Origin: Thioclava electrotropha | GTDB lineage: Bacteria; Pseudomonadota; Alphaproteobacteria; Rhodobacterales; Rhodobacteraceae | Direction of reading: 5' to 3' | DNA: 64,000 bases | NCBI RefSeq assembly: GCF_002085925.2 | Contig: NZ_CP053562.1 | Location: forward strand, 3,485,501 to 3,549,500 | Shown: positions 47,038 through 56,776 of the stretch, in pieces | Position numbering within the stretch: position 1 is the first letter of the stretch | Layout of the letters: every line of letters starts with the position of its first letter | Program-made: the position numbers and the translations under genes | The notes under the pieces: model-generated | Databases searched by the model: none | Told to the model about the DNA's origin: nothing | The model's input: the letters and a program-made list of their open reading frames with translations, nothing else

Positions 47038-47784
47038 TTACGCCGCGACAGGACCGTCGCAGTTTGCGATATCCGCGCCATTACGGGCTTTGCGCGACCA
47101 GCCAAGCGCCGCGAAAAGCCCCAGCCCCGCCAGCATCATCCAGACCGAGGCGGGAAGCGGCACGGTGGCGGGCGTCTCCACCATCATCGCAATATCGTCG
47201 AGCGAGGCGTTCATATAGTAATAGCTCGTCTCGACATCGAACTGGATGCCCAGCGTCGACCCCACACCCGCCTGCAGATAACTGGTCAGATCGTAGCTCA
47301 GCGGCGTCGCGCCCTGGACCGCCGCGTCGCCCGGCTGGGTCGAGAAAATCTGCGAGATCACCGCACCCGCATCGTCGATCAGGCTTACACGGAACTGCTG
47401 ATTGGGATCGTCGAAGCCCGACGCGTAGTGGTTCACGAGCTGATAGGTGAAGTTGAAACTTGCGCTGATCACCCGATCGGGGACCGTGAAGAACTGCGTC
47501 AGGGTCGAAATCCCGTAGCCGGTTTGCTCGTTCATCACGTCGTAACTGCCCGAGATCGGATCCACGCGGCGCGTCGGCCCGCGCGGATTGAACCGCCCGT
47601 TATTGATCTGGAAGTCCTCTGCATAGGAAGAGCTGGTCGAATTCCAGCCCGACAGATCGCCGGTCTCGAAATCACCGTTGGTGATCAGATCGACCGTCAC
47701 CGCTTGCGCGGCAGAGGCATAAAGGACGCTCGCCACCACAAGGGCGAGACAGCGTTTCGCAAAACTGGCAATCGGTAACAACAT
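47038..47784 (-). CDS. VPLPA-CTERM exported protein
   Basis: 248 residues. The signal peptide (about 1-29) ends AAQAVT. A carbohydrate-binding-like beta domain follows (TNGDFETGDLSGWN motif at about 36-49). The C-terminus carries the sorting signal VPLPASVWMMLAGLGLFAAL followed by a basic cluster WSRKAR. Such proteins are substrates of an exosortase and are linked to exopolysaccharide production; no exosortase is visible here. It is unusual in having a further 14 residues after the basic cluster. Confidence 0.85.
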   Translation of the reverse strand: MLLPIASFAKRCLALVVASVLYASAAQAVTVDLITNGDFETGDLSGWNSTSSSYAEDFQINNGRFNPRGPTRRVDPISGSYDVMNEQTGYGISTLTQFFTVPDRVISASFNFTYQLVNHYASGFDDPNQQFRVSLIDDAGAVISQIFSTQPGDAAVQGATPLSYDLTSYLQAGVGSTLGIQFDVETSYYYMNASLDDIAMMVETPATVPLPASVWMMLAGLGLFAALGWSRKARNGADIANCDGPVAA

Positions 47785-47977
47785 GACACGCTCGATCTCG
47801 ATGGCGTCGCCCCGTTCTTGATGCGGAGACGACTTCGTTACCTTTCATTAACCATCGGAATCGGGACGCACTGGGGCTCCACCGGGGCAATTTCACGATG
47901 GCCCGCCATGATGTTTCCACAATCGAAACGCCGCCCCGGAGGGAGGCGCGATTGTTGCTAGCGATGCGAGAGGGAGG

Positions 47978-49867
47978 TTACCGGGCCCAATCCCACGGTA
48001 CGGTAAACTCGCCCAGCTTATGGGCCAGCGCATCCTGATCGCAGTCTCCCGTGGTCGCCAGATGCGCCACCAGACCGCGCTTCTTGTCCTCGGTGACCGA
48101 GATGACATGCGCCTTGATGCCTGCCGTCTCCAGCTCGGCATTGAGCACCCGGATGATCGCCTTCTTGCGCAGGTCGGGCTTGAAGATCTTGCCCACCGCC
48201 GTCTTCGGCAACTCGTCCATCACTTCGAGATATTTCGGGACCGCGGCGCGCTCGTGGATATTGGCGCGCGCATGCTCCATCAGCTCCTCGTTGGTCACCT
48301 CGGCATCGGCAACCAGCTCGACATAGGCGCAGGGCAGCTCGCCCGCGAAGCTGTCGGGCTGACCGATCGCGCCTGCGAAGGCCACCGCCGGGTGGCTCAG
48401 CAACGCGTCCTCGATCTCTGCCGGGTCGAGATTGTGCCCGCCCCGGATGATCAGGTCCTTCGCGCGGCCCGTGATCCAGAGATAGCCGTCCTCGTCGATA
48501 CGGCCCAGATCGCCGGTACGCAGGAAACGCTCCTCGGCGAACAGGTCGTGGTTCTTGTCCGGCTCGGTATAGGTCGAGCCCTCGAAGACGCCCGGATTGG
48601 CGACGCAGATCTCGCCGACCTCGTCGCGCGCGCATTCATCGAACGTGCCGTTGCGCTTCTTGAGGATCCGCACATGGGTATAGGGCATCGGGATCCCGAC
48701 CGACCCCACCTTCTTCATCCCGTCCACCGGGTTGACCGACACCAGACAGGTCGCCTCGGTCAGACCGTAGCCTTCCGCGATCTCGACCCCGGTCGCCGCC
48801 TTGAAGCGGTTGTAAAGCTCGATCGGCAGCGGGGCCGAGCCCGAGAGCGCGATCCGCAGCGAGGAGATATCGGCATCGACCTTGCGCTGCACCATCGCGG
48901 ACACAGCGGTCGGCACGGTGATCAGGAAGGTCACCTGCCAGCGCTCGATCAGCTTCCAGAAATTGTCGAACACGCCCTCCCCGCGATAGCCCGCAGGGGT
49001 CGGGAAGATGACATGCGCGCCGCTCGCGATGGCCGACATCAGGATCGGATAGGCCGCGAAGACGTGGAACAGCGGCAGCGGGCACATCATCACGTCGTCT
49101 TGCTTGAACAGGAGCCGCCCGCCGAGCCAGCCATTATAGATCATGCCGGAATATTTGTGCTGCGCGACCTTGGGCATGCCCGTCGTGCCGCCGGTGTGGA
49201 AATAAGCCGCGACGCGATCCTCGTTGGGATCGTCGAACATCAGCCGGTCGCCGGGCATCTTGCTGGCTTCGCCGTTGAAGCTCATCACCTTCGCGTTGTG
49301 CTTCACCTCGGTCTTGGGGCAAATGAAGGGCACGATCCAGCTTTTCGGCGGCGAGAGATAGCGATTGAGATCGACCTCCAGAACGGCCTCGACATTGGGC
49401 GCAAGGCGCACGGCTTCAGCCGCCTTCTGCGCCACGTCGGTCTTTGGGAACGCCTTCAGCGTCACCAGAACCTTCGCCTTGGTCTCGCGCAGGATCGCAC
49501 CAATCTGCTCGGCATCCAGAAGCGGGTTGATCGGATTCACGATCCCGGCCGTCGCGCCTGCCAGAAGCACCGTCGCGGTCTCGAGCGAATTCGGCAGCAG
49601 GTAGGCCACCGTGTCGGTCGGCCCCACGCCTAGATGGCGCAGCAGGTTCGCCGCCTGCGTGACCTTGCCGTGCAGTTGCGACCAGCTCAGCGTCTCCGCT
49701 TTGTCGGTCGGGCCGGACATGATCTGGAATGACAGGGCCGGACGATCGCCATGGGCCTTGGCGGTCTCGCTCAGAAAGCCGTAAAGCGTTTCGGGGCGGT
49801 TGCGCGCCTCCCAGGGTTTCTCGGCCTCGACCGCATCACGGTCGGCAACTGTCGCGAATTTCTGCAT
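47978..49867 (-). CDS. Acyl-CoA synthetase (AMP-forming), class I adenylating family
   Basis: 629 residues. It activates a carboxylic acid to acyl-CoA. The AMP-binding P-loop appears as YFHTGGTTGMPKVAQ, region A5 as EGYGLTEATCLV, A7-A8 as FLRTGDLGRIDEDGYLWITGRAKDLIIRGG, and the catalytic Lys as KTAVGKIFKP. The substrate is unknown; family relatives act on medium/long-chain or methoxylated acids. The start at 49867 follows ggaggaga. Confidence 0.9.
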   Translation of the reverse strand: MQKFATVADRDAVEAEKPWEARNRPETLYGFLSETAKAHGDRPALSFQIMSGPTDKAETLSWSQLHGKVTQAANLLRHLGVGPTDTVAYLLPNSLETATVLLAGATAGIVNPINPLLDAEQIGAILRETKAKVLVTLKAFPKTDVAQKAAEAVRLAPNVEAVLEVDLNRYLSPPKSWIVPFICPKTEVKHNAKVMSFNGEASKMPGDRLMFDDPNEDRVAAYFHTGGTTGMPKVAQHKYSGMIYNGWLGGRLLFKQDDVMMCPLPLFHVFAAYPILMSAIASGAHVIFPTPAGYRGEGVFDNFWKLIERWQVTFLITVPTAVSAMVQRKVDADISSLRIALSGSAPLPIELYNRFKAATGVEIAEGYGLTEATCLVSVNPVDGMKKVGSVGIPMPYTHVRILKKRNGTFDECARDEVGEICVANPGVFEGSTYTEPDKNHDLFAEERFLRTGDLGRIDEDGYLWITGRAKDLIIRGGHNLDPAEIEDALLSHPAVAFAGAIGQPDSFAGELPCAYVELVADAEVTNEELMEHARANIHERAAVPKYLEVMDELPKTAVGKIFKPDLRKKAIIRVLNAELETAGIKAHVISVTEDKKRGLVAHLATTGDCDQDALAHKLGEFTVPWDWAR

Positions 49868-50037
49868 TAGTCTCCTCCAGCGGCCGCCGCGTTCCTCCAC
49901 TGACGGGCCATGCGCAGGATGCGGCAAAAGCGCCCGCCACGGCAAGAGTTACGCCGCCGCCAAAACGTCACGTCACGCAAATTCTGACGTGGGGAAACAA
50001 GCGTCCGGGTTCAAGGTGAAAAGGCGCGAACGCCCCG

Positions 50038-51819
50038 TCACGCCCCTTCGGTGAATTGCAGCCTCGCGAGTTCGGCATAAAGACCGCCTTCGGAGACGAG
50101 GCTGTCATGCGTGCCTTGCGCGACGATCTTGCCGTCCTCGAAGACGACGATCCGGTCGGCCTTCTTCACGGTGGCCAGACGGTGCGCCACGATCACCGTG
50201 GTGCGGGTCTTGGCCAGCTGATCGACGGCCGCCTGCACTTCGCGTTCGGAGGCTGCGTCCAGCGCCGAGGTCGCCTCGTCCAGCAGCAGGATCGGCGCGT
50301 CGCGCAGGATCGCCCGCGCAATCGCGATACGCTGCTTCTGACCGCCCGAAAGCATCACGCCGCGTTCACCCACATAAGTGTCGAACCCTTCGGGCAACGC
50401 TTCGAGGAAGTCATAAGCATGGGCCGCGCGCGCAGCTTCTTCGACTTCGCGGTCGCTCGCATCGGGACGGCCGAAGCGGATGTTTTCGCGGGCCGAAGCC
50501 GCGAAGACGACCGGATCCTGCGGCACCAGCGCGATCGCCTGACGGAAATCGTGCCGCGCCATGTCGCGCAGGTCGTAGCCGTCGATCGTCACCTTGCCGG
50601 TCTCGGGGTCCCAGAACCGCTGGATCAGCTGCACGACGGTCGTCTTGCCCGCGCCCGACGGGCCGACCAGCGCCACGGTCTCGCCCGGCGCGATGTCGAG
50701 ATCGACATGATCGAGCGCGGAGGCCTGCGGCCGCGACGGGTAATGGAAGCTCACATCCTCGAAGCGGATCGCGCCGGTTGCGGGCAGCGGCAGCGGCACC
50801 GGATGCTCGGGGTCTTTCACCGAATCCTCGCTTTGCAGCAGTTCCACCAGACGCTCGGTCGCGCCTGCCGCCCGCTGCAACTCGGACCAGATTTCCGACA
50901 GCGCGCCGACAGAGCCCGCGACCATCACCGCGTAGATCACGAACTGCACCAGCTCGCCCACGCTCATTTCGCCACCGCGTACATCGCGCGCCCCGATCCA
51001 CAGCACGCCCACGACGCCTGCGAAGACGAGGAAGATCACGATCACGGTCATCACCGCGCGCGTGCCGATCCGCTTCTTGGCGGACCGGTAAGCCTTCTCG
51101 GTGACGTCGGAGAATTTCTCGCGGGTGATCGCCTCATGGGTGAAAGCCTGCACGGTTTGCGCGGCCAGAAGCGACTCCGAAGCAGAGCCCGACGAATTCG
51201 CGATCCAGTCCTGGTTCTCGCGGCCCAGCACCCGCAGGCGACGACCCAGAACCACGATCGGCACCACGACCACCGGCACCACCAGGAGCACCAGCCCGGT
51301 CAGCTTGGCCGAGGTGAACAAGAGCATGATCAACCCGCCGATCAGGATCAGCACGTTGCGAAGCGCCACCGAGACCGAGGACCCGATCACCGACAGGATC
51401 AGCGTCGTGTCGGTGGTGATGCGCGAGATGATTTCGCCAGTCAGGATCCGCTCGAAGAAGGCCGGGCTCATCGAGATCACCCGGCCGAACACCGCCTTGC
51501 GGATATCGGCCACGACCCGTTCGCCGAAGCGCGTCACGAGGTAGTAGCGCAGCCCCGTCCCGAGCGCGAGCAGCCCCGCGATGACCAGAGCGGCGAAGAA
51601 ATACTGATCGAGCAGCGCCGCGCCTTGCTGGAACCCGTCCACCACGCGGCGCACCGCGAGCGGCAGGATCAGCGAGATCGAAGCGGTGGCGATCAGCGCC
51701 AGCAACGCCCCGAAGGCAAGTCCCTTGTAAGGTGCGATGAAGGGGCCGAGCCCCTTGAGCGCGCCGATCTTCTTCGTCTTCGGCCGGTCATCGGCCGGTC
51801 CCGTCGGTCTGCGAGCCAT
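50038..51819 (-). CDS. MsbA-type ABC exporter (membrane + ATPase half-transporter)
   Basis: 593 residues. Six-helix membrane domain (about 25-320) fused to an ATPase domain with Walker A GPSGAGKTT, signature [14 protein letters not shown], Walker [12 protein letters not shown] and H-loop VAHRL. Homodimeric exporter of lipids or drugs; substrate not determinable. Followed on the minus strand by acs-like gene only after about 170 bases, so transcribed independently. Confidence 0.93.
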   Translation of the reverse strand: MARRPTGPADDRPKTKKIGALKGLGPFIAPYKGLAFGALLALIATASISLILPLAVRRVVDGFQQGAALLDQYFFAALVIAGLLALGTGLRYYLVTRFGERVVADIRKAVFGRVISMSPAFFERILTGEIISRITTDTTLILSVIGSSVSVALRNVLILIGGLIMLLFTSAKLTGLVLLVVPVVVVPIVVLGRRLRVLGRENQDWIANSSGSASESLLAAQTVQAFTHEAITREKFSDVTEKAYRSAKKRIGTRAVMTVIVIFLVFAGVVGVLWIGARDVRGGEMSVGELVQFVIYAVMVAGSVGALSEIWSELQRAAGATERLVELLQSEDSVKDPEHPVPLPLPATGAIRFEDVSFHYPSRPQASALDHVDLDIAPGETVALVGPSGAGKTTVVQLIQRFWDPETGKVTIDGYDLRDMARHDFRQAIALVPQDPVVFAASARENIRFGRPDASDREVEEAARAAHAYDFLEALPEGFDTYVGERGVMLSGGQKQRIAIARAILRDAPILLLDEATSALDAASEREVQAAVDQLAKTRTTVIVAHRLATVKKADRIVVFEDGKIVAQGTHDSLVSEGGLYAELARLQFTEGA

Positions 51820-51946
51820 GAATTCTCCCTTGCTTGGTTCAAGGGTTTAGGGGGCGGGAGGTCAGCGGGCAAGCCTCGATTGGCAAAGCGGTGGCACGCC
51901 CATGCCCGGACAGCCTCACGTTAGCTCACATTTTCGCCGAAAAGGC

Positions 51947-52028
51947 TACGGGCGGCCGGACTCGAACCGGCACGGGCAATGCCCAAGGGATTTTAAGTCC
52001 CGTGCGTCTACCATTTCGCCACGCCCGC
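51947..52028 (-). tRNA. tRNA-Leu (anticodon UAA)
   Basis: 82 bases. Acceptor stem gcgggcg pairs with cgcccgt (first pair G-U). D-arm, anticodon loop CTTAAAA (anticodon TAA), long class II variable arm (gggc-att-gccc) and the ggttcgagtcc T-arm are all present. CCA is not encoded. Confidence 0.96.
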
Positions 52029-52079
52029 AGCGCGCTCTGGCTAGCGCGGGCGCGGCGACTTGGCAAGGCCGCGAGGCGC

Positions 52080-52856
52080 TCAGCGCCCCTCGAATTTCGG
52101 CGCGCGCTTCTCGAGGAACGCGGTCACGCCTTCGCGGAAATCATGGCTCTGGCCGAGGCTGCCCTGCAGCTCCGCCTCCAGTTCCAGCTGGGTCGACAGA
52201 TCATTGCTGTAGCCCTCGCGCAGCGAGCGCTTCACGGCGCGATAGGCCGCCGTCGGTCCATTGGCCAGATGCGCCGCCCGGGCGCGCCAGTGATGGTCGA
52301 AATCGACCTCGGCAATCGCTTCCCAGATCATGCCCCAGTCAGCCGCCTGCCGAGCCGAGATCTTGTCGGCAAACAGCGCCATGCCCATCGCGCGGGCAAA
52401 TCCCACCTGACGCGGCAGCCAATAGGTGCCGCCCGCATCCGGCATCAGTCCGATCCGCGTGAAGGCCTGAATGAAGCTCGCCGCTTCCGAGGCGATGACC
52501 ACATCGGCGGCCAGCGCGATATTCGCCCCCGCCCCTGCCGCAGGCCCGTTCACTGCGGAGACTACCGGCAGCGGGCTCTCATAGATCGCCTTGAGCATCG
52601 GCTCGTATTCGTCGCGTAGCACCCGCTCCAGATCGAGCCCCGCCGCCGAGACGCCATCGCCCAGATCCTGCCCCGAACAGAAAGCGCGCCCCGCGCCGGT
52701 CAGCACGATCACCCGTGCCTCATCCTCGGCGCGTTTCACCGCCTCGAGGATTTCCGCGCGCATCTGCGCGTTGAGCGCGTTCATCACATCGGGCCGATTG
52801 AGCGTGATCACCGCGACCTGCTCTTCGACCTCGTACCGGATAACCTTGAACACCAT
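52080..52856 (-). CDS. Enoyl-CoA hydratase/isomerase family protein, PaaG-like
   Basis: 258 residues. Crotonase fold: oxyanion-hole motifs GRAFCSGQDLGDG (about 55-67) and NGPAAGAGANIALAADVV (about 100-117), then IGLMPDAGGTYWLPRQVG, a signature of PaaG-type (ring-1,2-epoxyphenylacetyl-CoA isomerase) proteins. A broader enoyl-CoA hydratase role is possible. It is on the same strand as the thiolase but separated by a hairpin terminator (52927-52946). The start at 52856 excludes an Arg-rich extension. Confidence 0.88.
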   Translation of the reverse strand: MVFKVIRYEVEEQVAVITLNRPDVMNALNAQMRAEILEAVKRAEDEARVIVLTGAGRAFCSGQDLGDGVSAAGLDLERVLRDEYEPMLKAIYESPLPVVSAVNGPAAGAGANIALAADVVIASEAASFIQAFTRIGLMPDAGGTYWLPRQVGFARAMGMALFADKISARQAADWGMIWEAIAEVDFDHHWRARAAHLANGPTAAYRAVKRSLREGYSNDLSTQLELEAELQGSLGQSHDFREGVTAFLEKRAPKFEGR

Positions 52857-52926
52857 CTGGAAAACGCGCCTCCCTCTTTGTCGCGCGCCCACGATAACGC
52901 GGGTCACGCGAAGGGAAAGCGGAACG

Positions 52927-52946
52927 GGGCGTCACGAAGGACGCCC
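52927..52946 (-). terminator. Hairpin after the thiolase gene
   Basis: A perfect 7-bp stem (gggcgtc/gacgccc) with a 6-base CUUCGU loop on the transcribed strand, just past the thiolase stop. The U-run that follows is weak. It likely marks the 3' end of the large catabolic operon. Confidence 0.6.
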
Positions 52947-52958
52947 GGCTCGTTTTCT

Positions 52959-54134
52959 TCAGAAGATCTCGAACAGGCCCGCAGCCCCCTGCCCGCCGCC
53001 GATGCACATCGACACGACGCCGTAGCGCGCGCCGCGGCGCTTGCCTTCCAGCAGGATATGGCCCGCCATGCGCGCACCCGACATGCCATAGGGGTGGCCG
53101 ATCGAGATCGCGCCGCCATTGACGTTGAGCTTGTCGTCGGGAATGCCCAGCCGGTCGCGGCAATAGAGGAGCTGCGAGGCGAAGGCCTCGTTGATCTCCC
53201 ACAGGTCGATATCGTCGATGGAAAGCCCCGCGCGCTCCAACAGGCGCGGGATCGCGAAGACCGGGCCGATGCCCATCTCGTCAGGCGCACAGCCCGCAAC
53301 CGCCATGCCCCGGAACGCGCCCAGCGGCTCCAGCCCGCGCCGCGCGGCTTCCTCGGCGGACATCACCACACAGGCCGAGGCGCCGTCGGAGAGCTGGCTC
53401 GCGTTGCCTGCGGTCACGCATTTATCGGGCCCCAGCACCGGCTTGAGCCCTTGAAGCCCCTCCAGCGTGGTCTGCGGACGGTTGCACTCGTCGCGCTCCA
53501 GCCGCACCGACTGCTCCGAGACCTCGCCCGTAGCCTTGTCCTTCACCAGCTTCACCGCCTCGACCGGGATGATCTCGGCGTCGAAACGGCCCGCCTCCTG
53601 CGCGGCGGCGGTGCGCGTCTGGCTTTGCAGCGCATAAGCATCCTGCGCTTCGCGGGTCACGCCATAGCGCTCGGCCACGACCTCCGCCGTCTCGATCATC
53701 GACATGTAATAGGCGTCGGGCACACCGGGGCTGCGATAGCGATAGCCGTTCCAATGCTCGTTCTGCACCAGCGAGATCGAGTCGAGCCCGCCCGCAAGCG
53801 CCACGTCCATCTCGCCCGTCATCACGCCATGGGCCGCCGTCGCGATGGCGTTGAGCCCCGAGGCGCATTGACGGTCCAGCGTGACGCCCGCCACGCTATC
53901 GGGCAGGCCTGAAGCCTGCGCGATATGGCGCGCCACGTTGACGCCGGTGGAGCCCTGCGTGAGGGCGGAGCCGAAGATCGCATCGGCGATCTCGCTGCCC
54001 TCGAGCCCTGCTCGGGAAACGGCGGCGCGCACGGCATGGGCGGCCAGCGCCGGGCCTTCGAGATTGTTGAACGCCCCGCGATAGGCCTTGCCGATCGGCG
54101 TGCGGGCGGTGGAGACGATGACAGCGTCGCGCAT
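52959..54134 (-). CDS. Acetyl-CoA acyltransferase (thiolase)
   Basis: 391 residues. Cleaves 3-oxoacyl-CoA with CoA (or condenses). Nucleophile Cys in [12 protein letters not shown] (about 85-96). The catalytic His lies in [17 protein letters not shown] and the second Cys in [13 protein letters not shown]. Last gene of the creatininase/ABC operon, 8 bases after the deacylase stop. A gaggattcca site supports the start. In this operon it would cleave an oxo-acyl-CoA made by the CoA-transferase (inference). Confidence 0.93.
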   Translation of the reverse strand: MRDAVIVSTARTPIGKAYRGAFNNLEGPALAAHAVRAAVSRAGLEGSEIADAIFGSALTQGSTGVNVARHIAQASGLPDSVAGVTLDRQCASGLNAIATAAHGVMTGEMDVALAGGLDSISLVQNEHWNGYRYRSPGVPDAYYMSMIETAEVVAERYGVTREAQDAYALQSQTRTAAAQEAGRFDAEIIPVEAVKLVKDKATGEVSEQSVRLERDECNRPQTTLEGLQGLKPVLGPDKCVTAGNASQLSDGASACVVMSAEEAARRGLEPLGAFRGMAVAGCAPDEMGIGPVFAIPRLLERAGLSIDDIDLWEINEAFASQLLYCRDRLGIPDDKLNVNGGAISIGHPYGMSGARMAGHILLEGKRRGARYGVVSMCIGGGQGAAGLFEIF

Positions 54135-54142
54135 TGGAATCC

Positions 54143-55435
54143 TCAGATGGTTTCGAGCCCGCACCAGTCCGCGATGAACAGGGCGGTGCTCTGGGTGATG
54201 CGACGGATGCTTTCCAGCTCGACGCGCTCGTTGAAGCCGTGGATCGCCTCGGCGCGCGGCCCGTAGACCAGCGCGGGCGTGTCGGCATAGAGCCCAAAGA
54301 AGCGGGCATCGGTGGTCGCGGTGATCGCCACGCGGTCGAGATCGCTCTCGTTGACGCTGCGATGCGCCCCTTCGAGGGCGCCGATCGCGGCCTTCGACGT
54401 GGCGGAGTGGTCATCGGAAAGCGCGTAGCCCTCGGCCATGAAGCCGTGCCAGACGATCTCCGGCAAGGAGTTCTTCAGGAAGGCGTTGGAGCGCGCGGCA
54501 TCCATGATGGTCTCGGTGATCTCGGCGCGCGCGGCGGCGATGTCCTGACCCGGATAGATCGCGATGCGCATGTCGAAGATACACCATGCCGGGACGGAGG
54601 ACGCCCAGTCGCCGCCCTGGATCTTGCCGATATTGAGGTTGATCGGGTGATGGACATGGCCGAAATCACCGTGCCGGCAGCCCGGCGCGTTCCAGCGTTC
54701 CTCCAGCCCGTGCAGCGCCTCGATCAGCGGGATCGCGGCCTCGATCGCATTGGCGCCGGTGCCGGCATAGGCCACATGCGTGGGCAGACCCTTCAGGTGC
54801 ACCTGCGCCCAGACAACGCCGAGCTGCGCGCCCACAAGCTTTTCCTCGAACGGTTCGGGGATCAGCGCGGCGTCGGCGCGGTAGCCGCGCTCAAGGCAGG
54901 CCAGCGCGCCATTGCCAGTGCATTCCTCTTCCACGACGGATTGGAAGAACACGTCCGCACCGGGGGCGAAGCCTGCCTTGCGCAGCGCGTCGAGCGCGAA
55001 GAGGTTCGACACCAGCCCCGCCTTCATGTCGCCCGCACCGCGCCCATAGAGCCAGCCATCGGCGACATGCGGCTCGAACGGCGGCGCATCCCACATATCC
55101 AGCGGGCCCGCAGGCACCACGTCGATATGACCATTGAGGATGAGCGAGCGGCCCTTGCGCGATTGGCTGCGATGGGTGCCCACCACGTTCACCGCATCCT
55201 CGTAATCGCCCATCACCGGCGAGAAGCCCGGCATGTCGCGAATCTTGTCGACGTCGATCTGCCATCGGTCCACCTCGTAGCCGCGCTCGTCGAGGGCGGC
55301 GGCCATGAAGTCCTGCGCGCTCTGCTCCTGCCCACGGGTGGAGGGGTGCGAGGTCAGCTCGGAGAGAAACGCGGTCTCGTCGTCGAATGCGGCGTCGACC
55401 GCCGAGAGGATGCGGGTTTTCAGCTCGGTATCCAT
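54143..55435 (-). CDS. ArgE/DapE-family deacylase (M20 metallopeptidase)
   Basis: 430 residues. Di-zinc amidohydrolase: metal motifs [12 protein letters not shown] (His, Asp), [12 protein letters not shown] (bridging Asp), [11 protein letters not shown] (catalytic Glu and ligand Glu), and a late His in [11 protein letters not shown]. The dimerisation domain lies at about 190-300. It hydrolyses an N-acyl group from an amino compound. The ATG at 55435 is 8 bases past the CoA-transferase B stop, with ribosome site gagg. The long upstream frame to 55663 overlaps that gene and is not used. Confidence 0.92.
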   Translation of the reverse strand: MDTELKTRILSAVDAAFDDETAFLSELTSHPSTRGQEQSAQDFMAAALDERGYEVDRWQIDVDKIRDMPGFSPVMGDYEDAVNVVGTHRSQSRKGRSLILNGHIDVVPAGPLDMWDAPPFEPHVADGWLYGRGAGDMKAGLVSNLFALDALRKAGFAPGADVFFQSVVEEECTGNGALACLERGYRADAALIPEPFEEKLVGAQLGVVWAQVHLKGLPTHVAYAGTGANAIEAAIPLIEALHGLEERWNAPGCRHGDFGHVHHPINLNIGKIQGGDWASSVPAWCIFDMRIAIYPGQDIAAARAEITETIMDAARSNAFLKNSLPEIVWHGFMAEGYALSDDHSATSKAAIGALEGAHRSVNESDLDRVAITATTDARFFGLYADTPALVYGPRAEAIHGFNERVELESIRRITQSTALFIADWCGLETI

Positions 55436-55443
55436 GTGGTGCC

Positions 55444-56103
55444 TCAGAATCTGGGAATGTCGCCTTGCGGCAGCGCAAGGGGTGCGCCGGTCGCCTCGCG
55501 GATCTCCGTCTCGGAGATGCCCTCGGCCAGTTCGACCAGCGCGAAGCCCTGCGCGGTCACGTCCACGACCGCCATGTCGGTATAGATCCGCGCCACGCGC
55601 CCCTTCGCGGTCAGCGGCAGCGAGCAGGTCTCGAGCAGCTTCGGGTTGCCCTTGCGGTCGCAATGGGTGGTCATCACGACGACGCGGCGCGCCTTCTGCG
55701 CCAGTTCGATCGCGCCGCCTGCGCCGGGCGAGAACTTGCCCGGGATCTTCCAGTTCGCCAGATCGCCGTTCTGCGCGACCTCGAAGGCGCCCAGCAGCGT
55801 CAGGTCGAGCCGCCCCGAGCGCACCAGCGCGAAGCTCACCGCGCTGTCGAAAAAGGCCGAGCCGGGGATCGTGGAGACATAGGCCCCGCCCGCGTCGATA
55901 AGATTGCGGTCGGCGCGCTCGGGCGGCAGCGTCGGCCCGATCCCGGTTAGCCCGTTTTCCGAATGCAGGCAGACGGGGAAGTCGGCGGGCAGATGGTTGA
56001 CCACCTTGGTGGGCAGGCCGATGCCCAGGTTCACGACCATGCCGGGCGCGATTTCGCGCGCGGCACGGGCCACCATGCGGGATCTAGCGTCTGACAATGC
56101 CAT
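55444..56103 (-). CDS. 3-oxoacid CoA-transferase subunit B
   Basis: 219 residues. Type I CoA-transferase beta subunit. The catalytic Glu lies in LHSENGLTGIGP (about 46-57), and GIGLPTKVVNHLP and the GGAIELAQKAR Gly-rich region are present. With subunit A it transfers CoA from a donor such as succinyl-CoA to a 3-oxo acid. It overlaps subunit A by 20 bases. Confidence 0.93.
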   Translation of the reverse strand: MALSDARSRMVARAAREIAPGMVVNLGIGLPTKVVNHLPADFPVCLHSENGLTGIGPTLPPERADRNLIDAGGAYVSTIPGSAFFDSAVSFALVRSGRLDLTLLGAFEVAQNGDLANWKIPGKFSPGAGGAIELAQKARRVVVMTTHCDRKGNPKLLETCSLPLTAKGRVARIYTDMAVVDVTAQGFALVELAEGISETEIREATGAPLALPQGDIPRF

Positions 56104-56776
56104 ACTCCTCCGAAATCGCGTCGAGTTTCACGACGTGGTCGATGAAGGCGCCGGGGCTCTCGGCCGCGTCCGGGTCGATCCCGCCCAGCGGCAGCAGCTC
56201 TTCGGTCTCGGCGATCACGCGGGTCGCGGCCATCGCCATGAGCGGGTTGAAATTGCGCGCGGTGGCGGCATAGGCGAGGTTGCCGAAGCAATCGGCGCGC
56301 GCGGCATGGACCAGCGCCACATCGCCACGCAGAGCCGGTTCGACCAGCATCGGACGGCCATTCATCTCGACCACCTGCTTGCCCTGCGCCAATTCGGTGT
56401 CGATGCCGATATCGGTGAGGATCGCGCCAAGCCCCGCGCCGCCGGCACGGATACGCTCGGCGAGGATGCCCTGCGCGCAGAACTCGACCTCCATCCGGCC
56501 CTCGTTCATCGCCGCGATGGCGTTGGCGTTGAGGCCGAGATGGGTGACGATCAGCTTGCGCACCTGACCGCCCGCGATCAGGTGGTCGATGCCCATGCCC
56601 GCCTCGTTGGCGTCGTTCTTGACCAGCACGAGGTCGCGCTGCCCCTGACGGGCCAGCTCGCGCAGCAGCGCGAAGGGGGTGCCGGGCACGCCGAAGCCGC
56701 CCACCAGCACCGTGGCGCCGTCGGGGATCTGCGCCACTACCTCTTCCATCGCGATGGATTTGTCGGGCAGCTTCAT
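56084..56776 (-). CDS. 3-oxoacid CoA-transferase subunit A
   Basis: 230 residues. Type I CoA-transferase alpha subunit with the family motif VLVGGFGVPGTPFALLREL (about 20-38), then LIAGGQVRKLIVTHLG. It ends within the B-subunit start and itself starts within the stop of the aminotransferase gene (ATGA). Confidence 0.93.
   Translation of the reverse strand: MKLPDKSIAMEEVVAQIPDGATVLVGGFGVPGTPFALLRELARQGQRDLVLVKNDANEAGMGIDHLIAGGQVRKLIVTHLGLNANAIAAMNEGRMEVEFCAQGILAERIRAGGAGLGAILTDIGIDTELAQGKQVVEMNGRPMLVEPALRGDVALVHAARADCFGNLAYAATARNFNPLMAMAATRVIAETEELLPLGGIDPDAAESPGAFIDHVVKLDAISEEYGIVRR

Noticed and set aside
46989-47450. A 154-codon plus-strand frame opposite the VPLPA-CTERM gene
   Set aside because: Antisense, Arg/Ser-rich and without a ribosome site.
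54143-55663. A 506-codon frame covering the deacylase with a 76-codon N-terminal extension
   Set aside because: The extension runs through the CoA-transferase B gene in another frame and lacks a ribosome site; the ATG at 55435 has one.
55444-56776. A possible frameshift splitting one CoA-transferase gene
   Set aside because: Separate A and B subunits with a 20-base overlap are the normal type I arrangement, and both chains are complete.
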